Assembly: GCF_026130175.1 (NCBI RefSeq)
Contig: NZ_JAIGNI010000018.1
Location: forward strand, 1 to 64,000
Origin: Lyngbya sp. CCAP 1446/10
GTDB lineage: Bacteria > Cyanobacteriota > Cyanobacteriia > Cyanobacteriales > Microcoleaceae
Direction of reading: 5' to 3'
DNA: 64,000 nt
Shown: positions 44,438-53,935 of the stretch, piece after piece
Layout of the letters: each line of letters begins with the position of its first letter
Position numbering within the stretch: the stretch's first letter is position 1
Position numbers and translations under genes: made by a program
Notes under the pieces: model-generated
The model's input: the letters and a program-made list of their open reading frames with translations, nothing else
Told to the model about the DNA's origin: nothing
Databases searched by the model: none

Positions 44438-46825
44438 ATGTCTACTCCTAAATCGTCTTCCCATCAAAACAACACCAACTCCGTAAAATCACTGCCAACC
44501 GAAAGTATCATTGCAACAGAAGAAGAGAGTGACAATCTGCCAAGCGAACCAAGCGTCGATCAGCTATTGGAAGCTTTGACGGCTCAAGTACCCAGTCAAT
44601 CTGCTGAAATTGAACGCTTGAAAACGTGGAAACAAGATTTAGAGCGACTGTTTCAATTTCTCGGCGATCGTCGCGTTTTAATCGCAGTCATGGAACCGGG
44701 AACTTTTGCCATGCGTTACGCTAACGCGGCATTTTGCCGCTTGGCCGGTTGGGAGGGAACCCCTTTGGTCACTCAATCTAATAACGGTTGGTTTACAGAA
44801 ACTGGGCTCAGTCTGCTGGAATTGTTCGAGGATTGCGATGCCAAAATAGCAGAACAATTGTACCGCCGTCACCTTTTGTACTGGGTATTTAAGCGGTTTT
44901 ATCAAATTGATCTCGACGGTTTGCGTGTACTAGATGAACCTGTTACGGCGAGTATGAAAAATACTCAACACCGCGAACGCAAATTTATTGAATTTTGGCT
45001 GGGTTCGGAACAGTTGAAAATTACTAGAATTGACTCAAAAATTGATGAATTTACGGATCTTCCCTTAAATTTAATGCCTGTGGCGGAACGGGAAGCTTGG
45101 CTGATGCAGCCGAATCAACTGGCAAATTTAGCCGATCGACTAAATTTGGATAATTACCGCGTCGAAGGTTTGCTGCTGCTAGAAGGTTTTGATGTCAGCG
45201 TACAGGAGCAAATTCGGCGGCTGACTCAGTTATTGATCGATTGCAATTCGATGCTGCGGCCAGATAAATTTGAGAGAATCGATCGCTGTTTGCGATCGCT
45301 CTTTAATGCTGACGGCACTTTGCTGCTGCGCCCCGACGGCGAACACGTACAGCTATTAGTTTCCAAAGACGGCCAACATTTGCAGCCGATTATTTATTCA
45401 ATGGAATCCCTAGAAGCTTCTCACTTTTTTAAGGCTACCGCAGCCAATCAAGTTTGGAACGTCCCAGACTTGCGCCGGGAATGCCGCACCGAGTGCGATC
45501 GAACTTTGCGCAAAATGGGGACTCAATCGATGCTGTTAGTACCCCTTGTGGTCAAATCTGTCACTCGCGAGGGCTCCGGGCTGCGGATTTTGGGGGTAGT
45601 TGGGCTGTTGTGCGATCAGGCAAACCACTTCAACGGCATTGACGCTCAACACGCCCAAGAACTCATTCCCGCCTTCATTGCAGCACTGCGACAAGCAATT
45701 CAGCAGCGATTTACCCACATTCACAACATTCATCCCGCAGTCGAGTGGCGGTTCGCCCAAGAAGCAGAAAGGCGCAGTTGGGGACTGCCCCAAGAGACGA
45801 TCGTATTTGCAGACGTTCATCCGTTGTACGGAATTTCCGACATTCGCGGTTCTAGCGACGAAAGAAACCGAGCCATTCAAACAGATTTGCTCGAACAATT
45901 CCGCTTAGGTTTAGCCATAGCCGATGCCGTTTGCCAAACACAAACTACCCATCTAGGCGAGCAACTACGGCTCGACTTGCTCGACTACATTGAGCATTTA
46001 AAAGAAAAAGTAACAGTCGATATGGAGGTGCGAGCAGCCGAATATTTAAACGAGCGTTTAGAAGTGTATTTTGACTATTTTGTGCAGTGCGGATCCACGG
46101 TTCAGGCAGCAGTTGAAGCTTACCAAGCCGCCTGCGAAAACGAACATAACTGCGTTTATGGCGATCGTACCCGCTACGATCAAATGCTGAACCTAATCAG
46201 CACCAAACTCCAAGAAACCTGGGCCCGCTGGCAAGAGCGAATGCAGCAAATTCTCCCCCATTACTGCGACATCGAATGCACCGACGGCATGGATCACATG
46301 ATTTATGTCGGGAAATCTATTGACGGCAAATTCAGCCAATTTCACTTGCACAGTTTGCGGTACGAACAACTGCGAGCAATTTGCGACTGTGCCCGCACAG
46401 TGTTTCGCCTGCAAGCCGAGTCTCAAATCAACATGGAACTTGCACATTTAGTATTAGTGCAGAATACCACGATCGACATTTTTCACAACGAAAATACTGA
46501 AAAAATGTTCGATGTCAAAGGCACTCGCGATATTCGATATGAACTCGTCAAAAAGCGGATCGAAAAAGCCGTTGACAAAGATGCACAAGAGCGAATTACC
46601 CAATCAGGAATGCTAACTATAGTTTATTCAACCGAAGACGAATGGGAAGAGTATCAACAATACTTGCGCTACTTGTCTCGCGAAGGTTGGGTAGAAGCCA
46701 AAGTGCAAACTGGTATGGTAGAATCACTGCAAGGAGTTAGTGGTTTGAAATTCGCCCGCGTTGGTATTTTGCCCGACACAAAAGCTCTTGCGGAATATCG
46801 CGAAGTTACGGTTGTTACCGATTGA
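44438..46825 (+). CDS. Large PAS/GAF-like cyanobacterial protein
   Basis: Start ATG 44438 (AGGTG about 7 bp upstream) is preferred over an in-frame TTG six bases earlier. The protein has 795 residues. Residues about 75-150 look PAS-like (DRRVLIAVMEPGTFAMRYANAAFCRLAGWEG). A GAF-like domain lies near 285-430 (LRSLFNADGTLLLRPDGEHVQLLV, LLVPLVVKSV, GLRILGVVGLLCD). The remainder is helical and shared only with cyanobacterial proteins I cannot name. No kinase, cyclase or HTH output domain is visible. Probably cytoplasmic, with a sensor or scaffold role inferred. Confidence 0.65.
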   Translation: MSTPKSSSHQNNTNSVKSLPTESIIATEEESDNLPSEPSVDQLLEALTAQVPSQSAEIERLKTWKQDLERLFQFLGDRRVLIAVMEPGTFAMRYANAAFCRLAGWEGTPLVTQSNNGWFTETGLSLLELFEDCDAKIAEQLYRRHLLYWVFKRFYQIDLDGLRVLDEPVTASMKNTQHRERKFIEFWLGSEQLKITRIDSKIDEFTDLPLNLMPVAEREAWLMQPNQLANLADRLNLDNYRVEGLLLLEGFDVSVQEQIRRLTQLLIDCNSMLRPDKFERIDRCLRSLFNADGTLLLRPDGEHVQLLVSKDGQHLQPIIYSMESLEASHFFKATAANQVWNVPDLRRECRTECDRTLRKMGTQSMLLVPLVVKSVTREGSGLRILGVVGLLCDQANHFNGIDAQHAQELIPAFIAALRQAIQQRFTHIHNIHPAVEWRFAQEAERRSWGLPQETIVFADVHPLYGISDIRGSSDERNRAIQTDLLEQFRLGLAIADAVCQTQTTHLGEQLRLDLLDYIEHLKEKVTVDMEVRAAEYLNERLEVYFDYFVQCGSTVQAAVEAYQAACENEHNCVYGDRTRYDQMLNLISTKLQETWARWQERMQQILPHYCDIECTDGMDHMIYVGKSIDGKFSQFHLHSLRYEQLRAICDCARTVFRLQAESQINMELAHLVLVQNTTIDIFHNENTEKMFDVKGTRDIRYELVKKRIEKAVDKDAQERITQSGMLTIVYSTEDEWEEYQQYLRYLSREGWVEAKVQTGMVESLQGVSGLKFARVGILPDTKALAEYREVTVVTD

Positions 46826-47395
46826 TAATCCGTCGTAAATTCCCGTTAATTGTAGGGTGCGCAATGCGCACCTTGCCACTGACAATAACAAATAATACCC
46901 TGTTTTAATTTAGTATATCTGACCTGTGATTTTTGACTGCAAAATACAGGTTATCAATCACAAGACTCAAGATATAGCGGTTATCAAAAAAGTGAGGTAT
47001 GCCCAATGCCCCATCCCTCCGCTTCGCTTCGCCCAATGCCCCATGCCCCATGCCGTTCGCGTACCTGCTCTTTCTGAGAAAGGCTATAAATCAGTGTTAC
47101 TTTACTGAAAATTATATGCTCAATTTTTCCATAAAACTTATCTTAAGCTGATCGCAATACCAAAACGCTAGTTAAAGTTTGCTGTGCAACATGAGAGTAA
47201 AGTGCTTTAAAATGCAAATTTGATTTGAATATTTTGTGAAAGTCATATTTACCGCGAGTCTTCCCAGTCTTGAAATACAACTAACTACCATAGTACAGCG
47301 CACAATTAGCTAACTTATTTGACTCACCACATACAAATTCTCAAATCGCTTTCAGGCTAGAATCGGGACTAATTAAGTTTTGCTGAAATCCGTAA
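46826..47395. other. Intergenic stretch with a repeat tract
   Basis: 570 bp without a supported gene. A GCCCAATGCCCCATG heptamer-type tract lies near 47000-47053, interrupted by TCCCTCCGCTTCGCTTCG. The stretch near 47345-47395 may include the right end of the adjacent IS200/IS605 element. Confidence 0.5.
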
Positions 47396-47794
47396 TCAGA
47401 CATTTTTTTGATTCTCGATATACTGGTTGACAACAGATAACGGCGCACCGCCGACGGTGGAAACAAAATAACTATTTGTCCAAAGAGTTGGTAGTCGGCT
47501 TTTCAACCAAGGAAATTCTTGTCTCAGTAGTCGAGATGAACGCCCTTTTAAATATCTAATCAATTTTGCGATTCCGAATTGCGGGTCTACTCCTACCAGC
47601 ACATGGACGTGATCTGGCATGACTTCCGTTTCCTGTAACTCGGCATTAAATTCGGTGCAAACTTCTTGCAGTATGGCTTTTAGTCGAATGTCCACACCGT
47701 TAATCAATACTGGTCTGCGATACTTGGGACACCAGACAACATGGTAGTTACAAGAGTATGCTACATTAGGGTTTGATTTGAGTTTTGCTTTCAT
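47396..47794 (-). CDS. tnpA: IS200/IS605 family transposase TnpA (Y1 HUH)
   Basis: Start ATG 47794 (MKAKLKSNPNVAYSCNYHVV) gives the normal length of 132 residues; a longer frame back to 47926 is only upstream IS-end DNA. The HUH metal site is PDHVHVLV and the catalytic Tyr lies in NQYIENQ near the C terminus. The single-strand-DNA transposase core YHVVWCPKYRRPVL is intact. No tnpB is adjacent. A hairpin at 47886-47906 (CCCCGTGTC...AGGGG) may belong to the left end. Probably active in principle. Confidence 0.92.
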   Translation of the reverse strand: MKAKLKSNPNVAYSCNYHVVWCPKYRRPVLINGVDIRLKAILQEVCTEFNAELQETEVMPDHVHVLVGVDPQFGIAKLIRYLKGRSSRLLRQEFPWLKSRLPTLWTNSYFVSTVGGAPLSVVNQYIENQKNV

Positions 47795-48452
47795 GTTTAC
47801 AGTATACATAATCTGACCTGTATATTGTATCTTGATGTGCAAATAAATATTCAAGGCTGTTTCAACCGGTGCAGACTTTTCCCCGTGTCTGAAGCCAGGG
47901 GCCCGGCGGGATCGCTCTTCGGTCATAAATTTCGGAGGCTATACCTGTTGTCCTTGGGGAATTGGATGTGTTAGTTTTTTGATGGCGCAGGGTGGCTTTT
48001 TGAGGGTGCGATCGCCTATTAAAAATTTGGTAAGTAAAAGCTCGGAACTTTTAACATCATAAATCCGGGTGTCAGAGTGTCGGAGAGACTTGGGCCGAGA
48101 AACTGGGTTTCTGGCCGTTTAGGGCTTAAATTATGCGTTGAGGGGTGAGGAGTGTCGGCCCCAAAATCAAATTTAGTTGTCGGGGAAGGGGCTATTCGGC
48201 TGTTGATCCGGGTGAGTCAGATGCGGGAATTACTGGGAGCAATCGGTGCAGAGGTCAAGCTGTAGTATGATTTCTAATTGCACAAAGTGTTCTTGGGGCG
48301 ATCGCAATTTTTTCACATTTCTAGCTTAGCGACTACTATAGATTCAACAGTGTCCGTAATCTTTGAGAGCAACTCACTAGAACTTGCGACCTGATGCAGC
48401 CAAAATACTTAAGAACACTGAACGTGCAGTTTAAATTAGAGGTTATAGACTA
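47795..48452. other. IS left-end region and intergenic stretch with a possible micro-ORF
   Basis: 658 bp upstream of tnpA. Includes the candidate IS end hairpin near 47886-47906. At 48152-48265 a 37-codon frame starts with GTG, has GAGG upstream and ends in REL-LGAIGAEVKL; it reads like protein but is unrecognised. No other gene is supported. Confidence 0.4.
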
Positions 48453-50216
48453 ATGGCGCAGCGCAACGTATACTCGTCAAAAGACGACCCAGGGGATGCA
48501 CAATCAGCGGAAGAAGTCCTACACTCAGTGATGCAGGAACTGGACGCTTTGCATGAAAATGTCAAAGGCCAGTTAAATCAGGACATTACTCGCCTGCAAA
48601 GTGAAAAAAATCACCTGATTGACGATATTGAAGGCCTCCGGGATCAATATCGCAAATTGCAGTCCCAGCAAATGGAATCTCTGTCTGGGCGATACATTCA
48701 GCAGCAGCAATTGTGGCTGAAGCAGTTGGCTCAAGTTTTGGCCCACAATTTGCAAGATTTGTTGGTGCAGCGGTTTAACGAACTCAGCGCTAACTCTGGC
48801 CATTCTCTCAGCAGCCCAATTCCCAGCGGAGAGTTCCCGATCCCGATGCCGCCGAGCAACTATGACGAACGGGCTTCGGAGTTATTGGCGGCGCTGGATG
48901 AGCGGATAGATCGCAGTTTCCAGATGCTGGAACAAGATTTGAGCAGCTATGAAAGCGAACTATCCATGCGGCTTAACAATATGAAAACCCTAGAAATGCA
49001 AGGGGAAGAGCTGTTACAAAATCTTGTCAACCGGATTAGGGAAGAACTCGAAGAAGAAGAATATCTTGAGAATCCTTTCGATGCTCAAGATTCCTATCCC
49101 GATCAATCAACTAATTCTATCCGCCCGCAAGTTCTGGAGCCAACACCTGCGGATGCGCCGCGGCAAGCCCTACCGCAGCCCTCAGCAATGCCGGCAGCAC
49201 CCGCTCAAGCAATTCCTCAAGTGCAAGCAGGTTTGATGCTGGCTTTCTCTTCGGCGGTGATCTTGTCGCTGTTTAATGTTTGTTTGAGAATTTTGATTAA
49301 AAGCAGAAATCCTCGGATGATTTTTGGCTTGTTTGAACTTCCGGGGGTGGTAACTCCTGGTTTTGGCAATTCTTTGTTGATTTTGTTGATGCGGCTGATC
49401 GTGGTGATGGCTTTGATGCCCATATTGGCAACTTTTCTGTATCCGAATGTCTGGAAAGATATTAGGCGGTTGTTTCAGTCGGGCGATCGAGCTTTGTGGA
49501 GCAAGGTTTTAGGAAGCGCATTTTTTCTGTTTTTGTCTCAGGTTTTGATTTATTTGGCGATCGGCAATATTCCGGCGGGGATTGCGATTACGATTTTCTT
49601 TATTTACCCGATCGTCACCGTACTCGGTTCTTGGATCTTGTTTGGCGCTCGCCCCAGTACGATCGGCTTTTTGGCGATCGGCGGGATTACCCTAGGTCTG
49701 ATTTTAGCCGGCTGGCCGAGTTTTGCAGCGCCACCTCCCGGCGGCGGCAATGTCGGGGTGGGAGTCGCAGCAGCACTGGCTTCTGGGATTACCTTTGCAG
49801 GTTACGTATTGCTGACGCAAATGGCCGCGGGCAAGCTGCACCCGATTCCTTTTAGTTTAGTTAATTTCGCCGCAATTTTTGTATTTTCCTCCCTGAGTTT
49901 GTGGGTGCCCCTGTCGGAAAATTTGGCTCCTCAAATCGACCAAAATGTTTGGCCTGGTTTGATTGCAGGAGGAGTTGTTTTAGGCGTGCTGACGCTGTTT
50001 AGCTATCTTTTGAACAATTTTGCCATCCGGTATGCCGGAGCAGCATTAGCGTCAGTAATTGGCACTTTGGGCCCGGCAATGACCGCACTCTTCGGGTTCC
50101 TAATTATCAATGAAAAGTTGCAGCCTGTGGCAATTCTTGGCATGGCTGTAGTGACATTGAGCGTGGCTGCTATGAGTGTAGAACGTATGGTGGCTCCTCA
50201 GAAGAAGGCTAGTTAA
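48453..50216 (+). CDS. Coiled-coil-DMT (EamA) transporter fusion
   Basis: A 587-residue protein. Residues 1-190 form a long soluble coiled coil (EEVLHSVMQELDALHENVKG, then LQSEKNHLIDDIEGLRDQYR). Next is a Pro-rich linker (PRQALPQPSAMPAAPAQ), then ten membrane segments of the drug/metabolite transporter superfamily from about residue 255 (LMLAFSSAVILSLFN) to 578, with EamA repeats (GIAITIFFIYPIVTVLGSW, then GAALASVIGTLGPAMTALFG). The substrate is unknown. The soluble N-terminal half is unusual for DMT proteins, which normally start directly with the first helix. Confidence 0.82.
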   Translation: MAQRNVYSSKDDPGDAQSAEEVLHSVMQELDALHENVKGQLNQDITRLQSEKNHLIDDIEGLRDQYRKLQSQQMESLSGRYIQQQQLWLKQLAQVLAHNLQDLLVQRFNELSANSGHSLSSPIPSGEFPIPMPPSNYDERASELLAALDERIDRSFQMLEQDLSSYESELSMRLNNMKTLEMQGEELLQNLVNRIREELEEEEYLENPFDAQDSYPDQSTNSIRPQVLEPTPADAPRQALPQPSAMPAAPAQAIPQVQAGLMLAFSSAVILSLFNVCLRILIKSRNPRMIFGLFELPGVVTPGFGNSLLILLMRLIVVMALMPILATFLYPNVWKDIRRLFQSGDRALWSKVLGSAFFLFLSQVLIYLAIGNIPAGIAITIFFIYPIVTVLGSWILFGARPSTIGFLAIGGITLGLILAGWPSFAAPPPGGGNVGVGVAAALASGITFAGYVLLTQMAAGKLHPIPFSLVNFAAIFVFSSLSLWVPLSENLAPQIDQNVWPGLIAGGVVLGVLTLFSYLLNNFAIRYAGAALASVIGTLGPAMTALFGFLIINEKLQPVAILGMAVVTLSVAAMSVERMVAPQKKAS

Positions 50217-50240
50217 CGGCTAAATGGGCGATGATCGACC

Positions 50241-50280
50241 ATAGAGAAACCCGGTTACTTGATGAAGAAACCGGGTTTCT
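50241..50280 (+). terminator. Rho-independent-type hairpin after the DMT gene
   Basis: GAGAAACCCGGTT and AACCGGGTTTCTC pair with a loop of about 11 bases, 25 bp after the stop of the transporter gene. It may serve both strands, as the next gene is convergent. Confidence 0.65.
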
Positions 50281-50401
50281 CTATGCGAACACAAGATCAA
50301 TAGACTTATTGCATAAATCTTTAATTGATAGGGAAACCGCAGATAAACGTAGATAAACGCAGATAACTTCAAGATTGTTTGTCAATGAATGCAATTAAAG
50401 T

Positions 50402-52432
50402 CTAGACAAGCGAAACAACCACACGAAAACCCACAATACTAGCCTTACAATCCGGCTGATATCTGAGACGGCACGCGCTGCGGCAATTCGGAGGGCGATC
50501 GTTCCAAGACCCCCCCCGCAACAACCTCAGCGAATAGTCGCCACCAGACTCCCAAACGCTGCCATCAACAGGCGCACCGTTATAATTATTGTGCCAAGCA
50601 TCCGCGCACCATTCCCACACATTGCCGTGCAAATCGTACAATCCGAAAGCATTCGGTTTAAAACTACCAACATCTGTCGTTTGAAAGCGATAAACTCCCT
50701 TCGGCGCATCAGCCTCATTAGCATTTCCGTTGTAATTTGCTAACTCGCTGGTAATCGTTTCTCCAAAGTGAAACGCCGTCATAGTTTGCCCCCGGCAAGC
50801 ATATTCCCATTGCGCCTCGCTAGGCAAGCTATACTTCTTACCTGTTTGGCGAGAAAGTCTAGCGCAAAACTCCACCGCTTCGTACCAAGATACATTTTCA
50901 ATCGGTCGATTGACACCTTTAAAACGGGAAGCATCAGGATTGAGAAACATTTTAATTTCCGGCAGCGCTGCAACTGCCGTCCATTGCGACTGAGTGACTG
51001 GAAATTTGCCAATATAGAAAGATGCTAAAGTTACTGGGTGCTCCGGTTTTTCGTCGCTGTCACCCCGATCTTTTGGGGAACCCATGAGGAAAGTACCGCC
51101 AGGAACAGATACCATTTCCATGACTGTACCGCGGCCGAGATGTTCTTCAAAAAAACGCGCTTTGCGGCTGTTATGATTAGTTTGCTGCCCGCGATTGTCT
51201 ACTGTAACTACCTGAAATTCAAAAGTGCTTTTGACAGTATAAATACTTTGTGTTACCTTGTTTCGAGGCAGATTGGTGTGGGATTTTTCACTCGGATTAA
51301 CAGAGATATTGCTGTTTATTTGTCGGCGTTGCTGGGTTTTACTATTGAGAGCAATTTGTTCAATTTCGGTCAAATAAGCATTGAGCGGAGGTAGGGCCAC
51401 CTTGGGCTGAGCATAATTTAATGTAAGTTGTCCGCCATTACCACAATGAGGTGGTGGAGGTAGAGAATAGAGATTTAAAGCTTTGATTACTTCATCAGCC
51501 GATTGATATCTATTTTTGAGATAATCTTGAATTAATTTATCTAAAATTGTTGCTAATTCGCTGCTAATTTTCGTGCCCGCAGGTAAGCGTTCTCTCCAAA
51601 TCCAGCCGCCGTTAATCGGGTCATAAAGCTCATCATAACCGTCAACTTGTGGCAAACATTTAGTTAGCAGTCTCAGACAAGTTATCCCCAAACTATACAA
51701 ATCGCTTCCGGGGAAAACTTGACCCCGCATTTGTTCTATAGGCGAATATCCGGGTGTTCCTACGGTGGTACCGACTTTGCTCAGATGGGAACCTGTAACT
51801 TGTTTGGAAACGCCGAAATCAATCAAAACTAATTCTCCCCGCCCTCCTCTGCGGAAAGCCGAATTGCGAAAATTTCCAGGCTTGGGCGGGGATGAGCTAG
51901 CAGAGGTGCGGCGGCGGATGATATTCTCAAGTTTGATGTCTCGATGAATGACATGGCGATCGTGCACAAATTTCAGAATCGGTAAAATATCTGCCAGCAA
52001 CTGCCAAATTTTTTCTTCGTTAAAAGCGCCCTGCTGAGTTAATTCAGCCAGTAAATTTTGCCCTTCAATCAATTCTTGTACTAAATAAAGCCGCTTGTCT
52101 TGTTCAAAATAAGCAATTAATCGAGGAATTTGGGGATGTTCGCCGAGTTCGTAAAGTCGTTTCGCTTCTTGCTTAAACAGTTCTGTAGCCTTTTGAAGTG
52201 CTGATGTTCCCTGAACTTGGGGGGAAAACTGCTTGATGACGCAGGAATCGTCCATGCGATCGATATCTACGGCTTCATAAGTTCTGCCAAATCCTCCTTC
52301 GCCCAACAGTCGTATCACGCGGTAGCGGTTTCTGAAGAGAGCTGTGAGGTCGGGTTCGCCGCAACTTTGACAAAATTTAGAGTTGTCGGGATTGAAAGGA
52401 TTAGAGCACCTTGGATTCGAGCAGTAGAACAT
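50402..52432 (-). CDS. Serine/threonine kinase with C-terminal FGE-sulfatase domain
   Basis: A 676-residue protein. A zinc-ribbon-like start (CSNPRCSNPFNPDNSKFCQSCG) leads into a Hanks-type kinase. Gly loop LLGEGGFGRTYEA, Lys in CVIKQF, catalytic VIHRDIKLENI and IDFGVSKQ are all present, so catalysis is expected. After a linker, a formylglycine-generating-enzyme-like domain spans about residues 430-676 (VSVPGGTFLMGSP, ENVSWYEAVEFC, SLPSEAQWEYACRG, GNVWEWCADAWHNNY, LRGGSWNDRPPNCRSA, IGFRVVVSL). This fold is often the target of diversity-generating retroelements; see findings. No RT is in the window. Confidence 0.88.
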   Translation of the reverse strand: MFYCSNPRCSNPFNPDNSKFCQSCGEPDLTALFRNRYRVIRLLGEGGFGRTYEAVDIDRMDDSCVIKQFSPQVQGTSALQKATELFKQEAKRLYELGEHPQIPRLIAYFEQDKRLYLVQELIEGQNLLAELTQQGAFNEEKIWQLLADILPILKFVHDRHVIHRDIKLENIIRRRTSASSSPPKPGNFRNSAFRRGGRGELVLIDFGVSKQVTGSHLSKVGTTVGTPGYSPIEQMRGQVFPGSDLYSLGITCLRLLTKCLPQVDGYDELYDPINGGWIWRERLPAGTKISSELATILDKLIQDYLKNRYQSADEVIKALNLYSLPPPPHCGNGGQLTLNYAQPKVALPPLNAYLTEIEQIALNSKTQQRRQINSNISVNPSEKSHTNLPRNKVTQSIYTVKSTFEFQVVTVDNRGQQTNHNSRKARFFEEHLGRGTVMEMVSVPGGTFLMGSPKDRGDSDEKPEHPVTLASFYIGKFPVTQSQWTAVAALPEIKMFLNPDASRFKGVNRPIENVSWYEAVEFCARLSRQTGKKYSLPSEAQWEYACRGQTMTAFHFGETITSELANYNGNANEADAPKGVYRFQTTDVGSFKPNAFGLYDLHGNVWEWCADAWHNNYNGAPVDGSVWESGGDYSLRLLRGGSWNDRPPNCRSACRLRYQPDCKASIVGFRVVVSLV

Positions 52433-52700
52433 ATCCTTGGGGAAGAAATGATCCGGTTAGAGTTATGATATATCTTTTCTGGCTCTTAGTGATTTTTTGA
52501 CAGATTACATTATACTACAAATTGACGATCGCCCAACCAAGAAGCATCGCACCCTCTGTCCTCGCGGGCGATCGGGCTATAGACAAGAAGAGATCGTACT
52601 GAATTGAAGAGCGATCGAGCTAATGGTAATTTTGAACTATTGAGTTTTGCGATCGCGAATGGCGCCATGAAGTTGTGCGACGACAAATAACCGTAAACTG

Positions 52701-52855
52701 CTACATAACGCTGACCGAGTAGGCACGAATTGCCCCATCTACTGTCGCAATAGTCAGACCATTCTCTAAAGCTTGATAGATAAGCATTCTGTTAATAACT
52801 TGATGTCACCACTGATGAACCATAAAAAGATGTGCGTATCTAGCAGAATCTTCAT
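52701..52855 (-). pseudogene. vapC: VapC-type PIN toxin remnant with internal deletion
   Basis: Begins ATG 52855 in a 4-base overlap (ATGA) with the antitoxin gene. It reads MKILLDTHIFLWFISGD, the normal PIN N terminus, and goes on to a stop within about 28 codons. In another frame the next bases read LIYQALENGLTIATVDGAIRAYSV, the normal C terminus of VapC, ending at 52701. The middle (about 60-70 codons with further acidic residues) is missing, so no active nuclease can be made. Confidence 0.75.
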
Positions 52856-53088
52856 TTACCTTCAAATGCACTGAGGATATCTTCCGGCAAAGGAGCATCG
52901 AAATCATCTGGAACGGTAAACTCGCCTGCACACAAACCAAATGGTCGTAATTGCTTGCTGTTAGAAATAGGTCTGAGTTCCGCGATCGGCTTATCTGCTT
53001 GCAGGATAACAAAAATTGCACCTGCTTCCACTTGACGCAGATACTTTGAAGGATCGCGCTGAATTTCATCAACTGTCACACTTAACAT
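52852..53088 (-). CDS. Phd/YefM-type antitoxin, orphaned
   Basis: A 78-residue antitoxin. The N-terminal DNA-binding part (LSVTVDEIQRDPSKYLRQVEAGAIFVILQADKPIAEL pattern) is typical of Phd/YefM antitoxins that pair with VapC/Doc toxins. The C-terminal part (PDDFDAPLPEDILSAFEGK) is the toxin-binding tail. It is intact, while the toxin overlapping its stop codon has lost its middle. It may still repress its own promoter or counter toxins of related modules elsewhere, but that is inference. Confidence 0.85.
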   Translation of the reverse strand: MLSVTVDEIQRDPSKYLRQVEAGAIFVILQADKPIAELRPISNSKQLRPFGLCAGEFTVPDDFDAPLPEDILSAFEGK

Positions 53089-53189
53089 AAAAATGCCTCA
53101 GTATAAAGCTCAAAAGCAGTTTCATGGTCTTTCTCAACAACCGCAGTGAACGTTCTCATAAAGTTAAACTAAAGTAGATCAAATAACCA

Positions 53190-53320
53190 TTATAACTGAG
53201 ATAGCAACTTGTCGTACTCTGCGTGGGAACCAACCCAAAACCCGATCGCAAAAATCGGGATTTCGCTCCCGATACCAGCGGTAAGTTTGCTCAATCTCAG
53301 AAGATGCAATCGACGTAATT
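53190..53320 (-). pseudogene. ParE/RelE-type toxin fragments
   Basis: Right after the antitoxin pseudogene, one frame reads ITSIASSEIEQTYRWYRERNPDF, the N terminus of a ParE/RelE-type toxin. Another frame then ends WVGSHAEYDKLL, a C-terminal motif seen in RelE/HigB-like toxins. The middle is missing. Very short and frameshifted, so no product. Confidence 0.55.
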
Positions 53321-53584
53321 TCAACCTAAAATGTCATATTTCTGCTGCATCTCTAGGACAAAATTTTCGATGAATCGAGTCTGTCCTGCGTTGAGTTCAT
53401 CGAAACCTTGCTGAATACCTGCAATTGTTTCCAATCGATCGATCAGTTGGCGCAGTTTAATTGGATCGATTTTACCCGGATCAAGAAAGGTGACAATAAC
53501 TTGCGATTGCTCGCTAACATCTTGCGGTTGCGTGGCTAGCTGAATCTACCCATTCTGATAAATGCCTTCGATGGTTTTTAGCAT
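53321..53584 (-). pseudogene. Antitoxin gene with a premature TAG
   Basis: Starts ATG 53584 and reads MLKTIEGIYQNG, a well-known start of cyanobacterial antitoxins, then TAG at codon 13 (53546-53548), where relatives have Gln or Lys. The same frame then continues open to 53321, with IQLATQPQDVSEQSQVIVTFL and later LRQLIDRLETIAGIQQGFDE. A single C-to-T change from CAG would explain the stop, making it a recent nonsense mutation. 88 codons in all. Confidence 0.65.
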
Positions 53585-53661
53585 GAGTTGCAGTCCGGTT
53601 TGTATTCGCTTCTATTCTAGCAAGTATATAAACAAAAAAATTAAGCTTAAAGACTCAAAGG

Positions 53662-53707
53662 GCGATCCTCTTCCTTGTAGCCCCCGTAGGACGGGCTTCG
53701 CTAACGC
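53662..53707. repeat. REP-like repeat (inverted copy of 9093-9121 type)
   Basis: GCGATCCTCTTCC...GGGCTTCGCTAACGC with GTAGCCCCCGTAGG in the middle. Nearly the same as 54647-54696. It lies between the damaged antitoxin and hicA. Confidence 0.6.
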
Positions 53708-53727
53708 ACGCTTATTGCAGGATACAG

Positions 53728-53934
53728 TTACAGATATTCCTCCGTAATCCCAGCATCCTTGAGAATACTTCTTAAGGTTCCAGTAGGTAAGTCTCTATTG
53801 CTATGCACAGGAATAGAGAGAATAACTGCAACATCCTCTTTTGCGTAGATATGATGGCTACCAGTGATTCTTTTTAGCTTCCAACCATATCGCTCAACGA
53901 TTTTGCAGAGTGCTTTGCCAGAAACAGATTTCAT
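53728..53934 (-). CDS. hicA: HicA-type mRNA interferase toxin
   Basis: A 68-residue HicA. The double-stranded-RNA-binding-like fold shows SGKALCKIVERYGWKLKRITGSHHIYAKED, with the conserved His in GSHHIY, and SIPVHSNRDLPTGTLRSILKDAGI at the end. It blocks translation by mRNA cleavage in the family. No ribosome-binding site is visible in front of ATG 53934, where an IS-derived insertion has replaced the natural leader, so expression may be poor. The gene itself is intact. Confidence 0.88.
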   Translation of the reverse strand: MKSVSGKALCKIVERYGWKLKRITGSHHIYAKEDVAVILSIPVHSNRDLPTGTLRSILKDAGITEEYL

Positions 53935-53935
53935 A

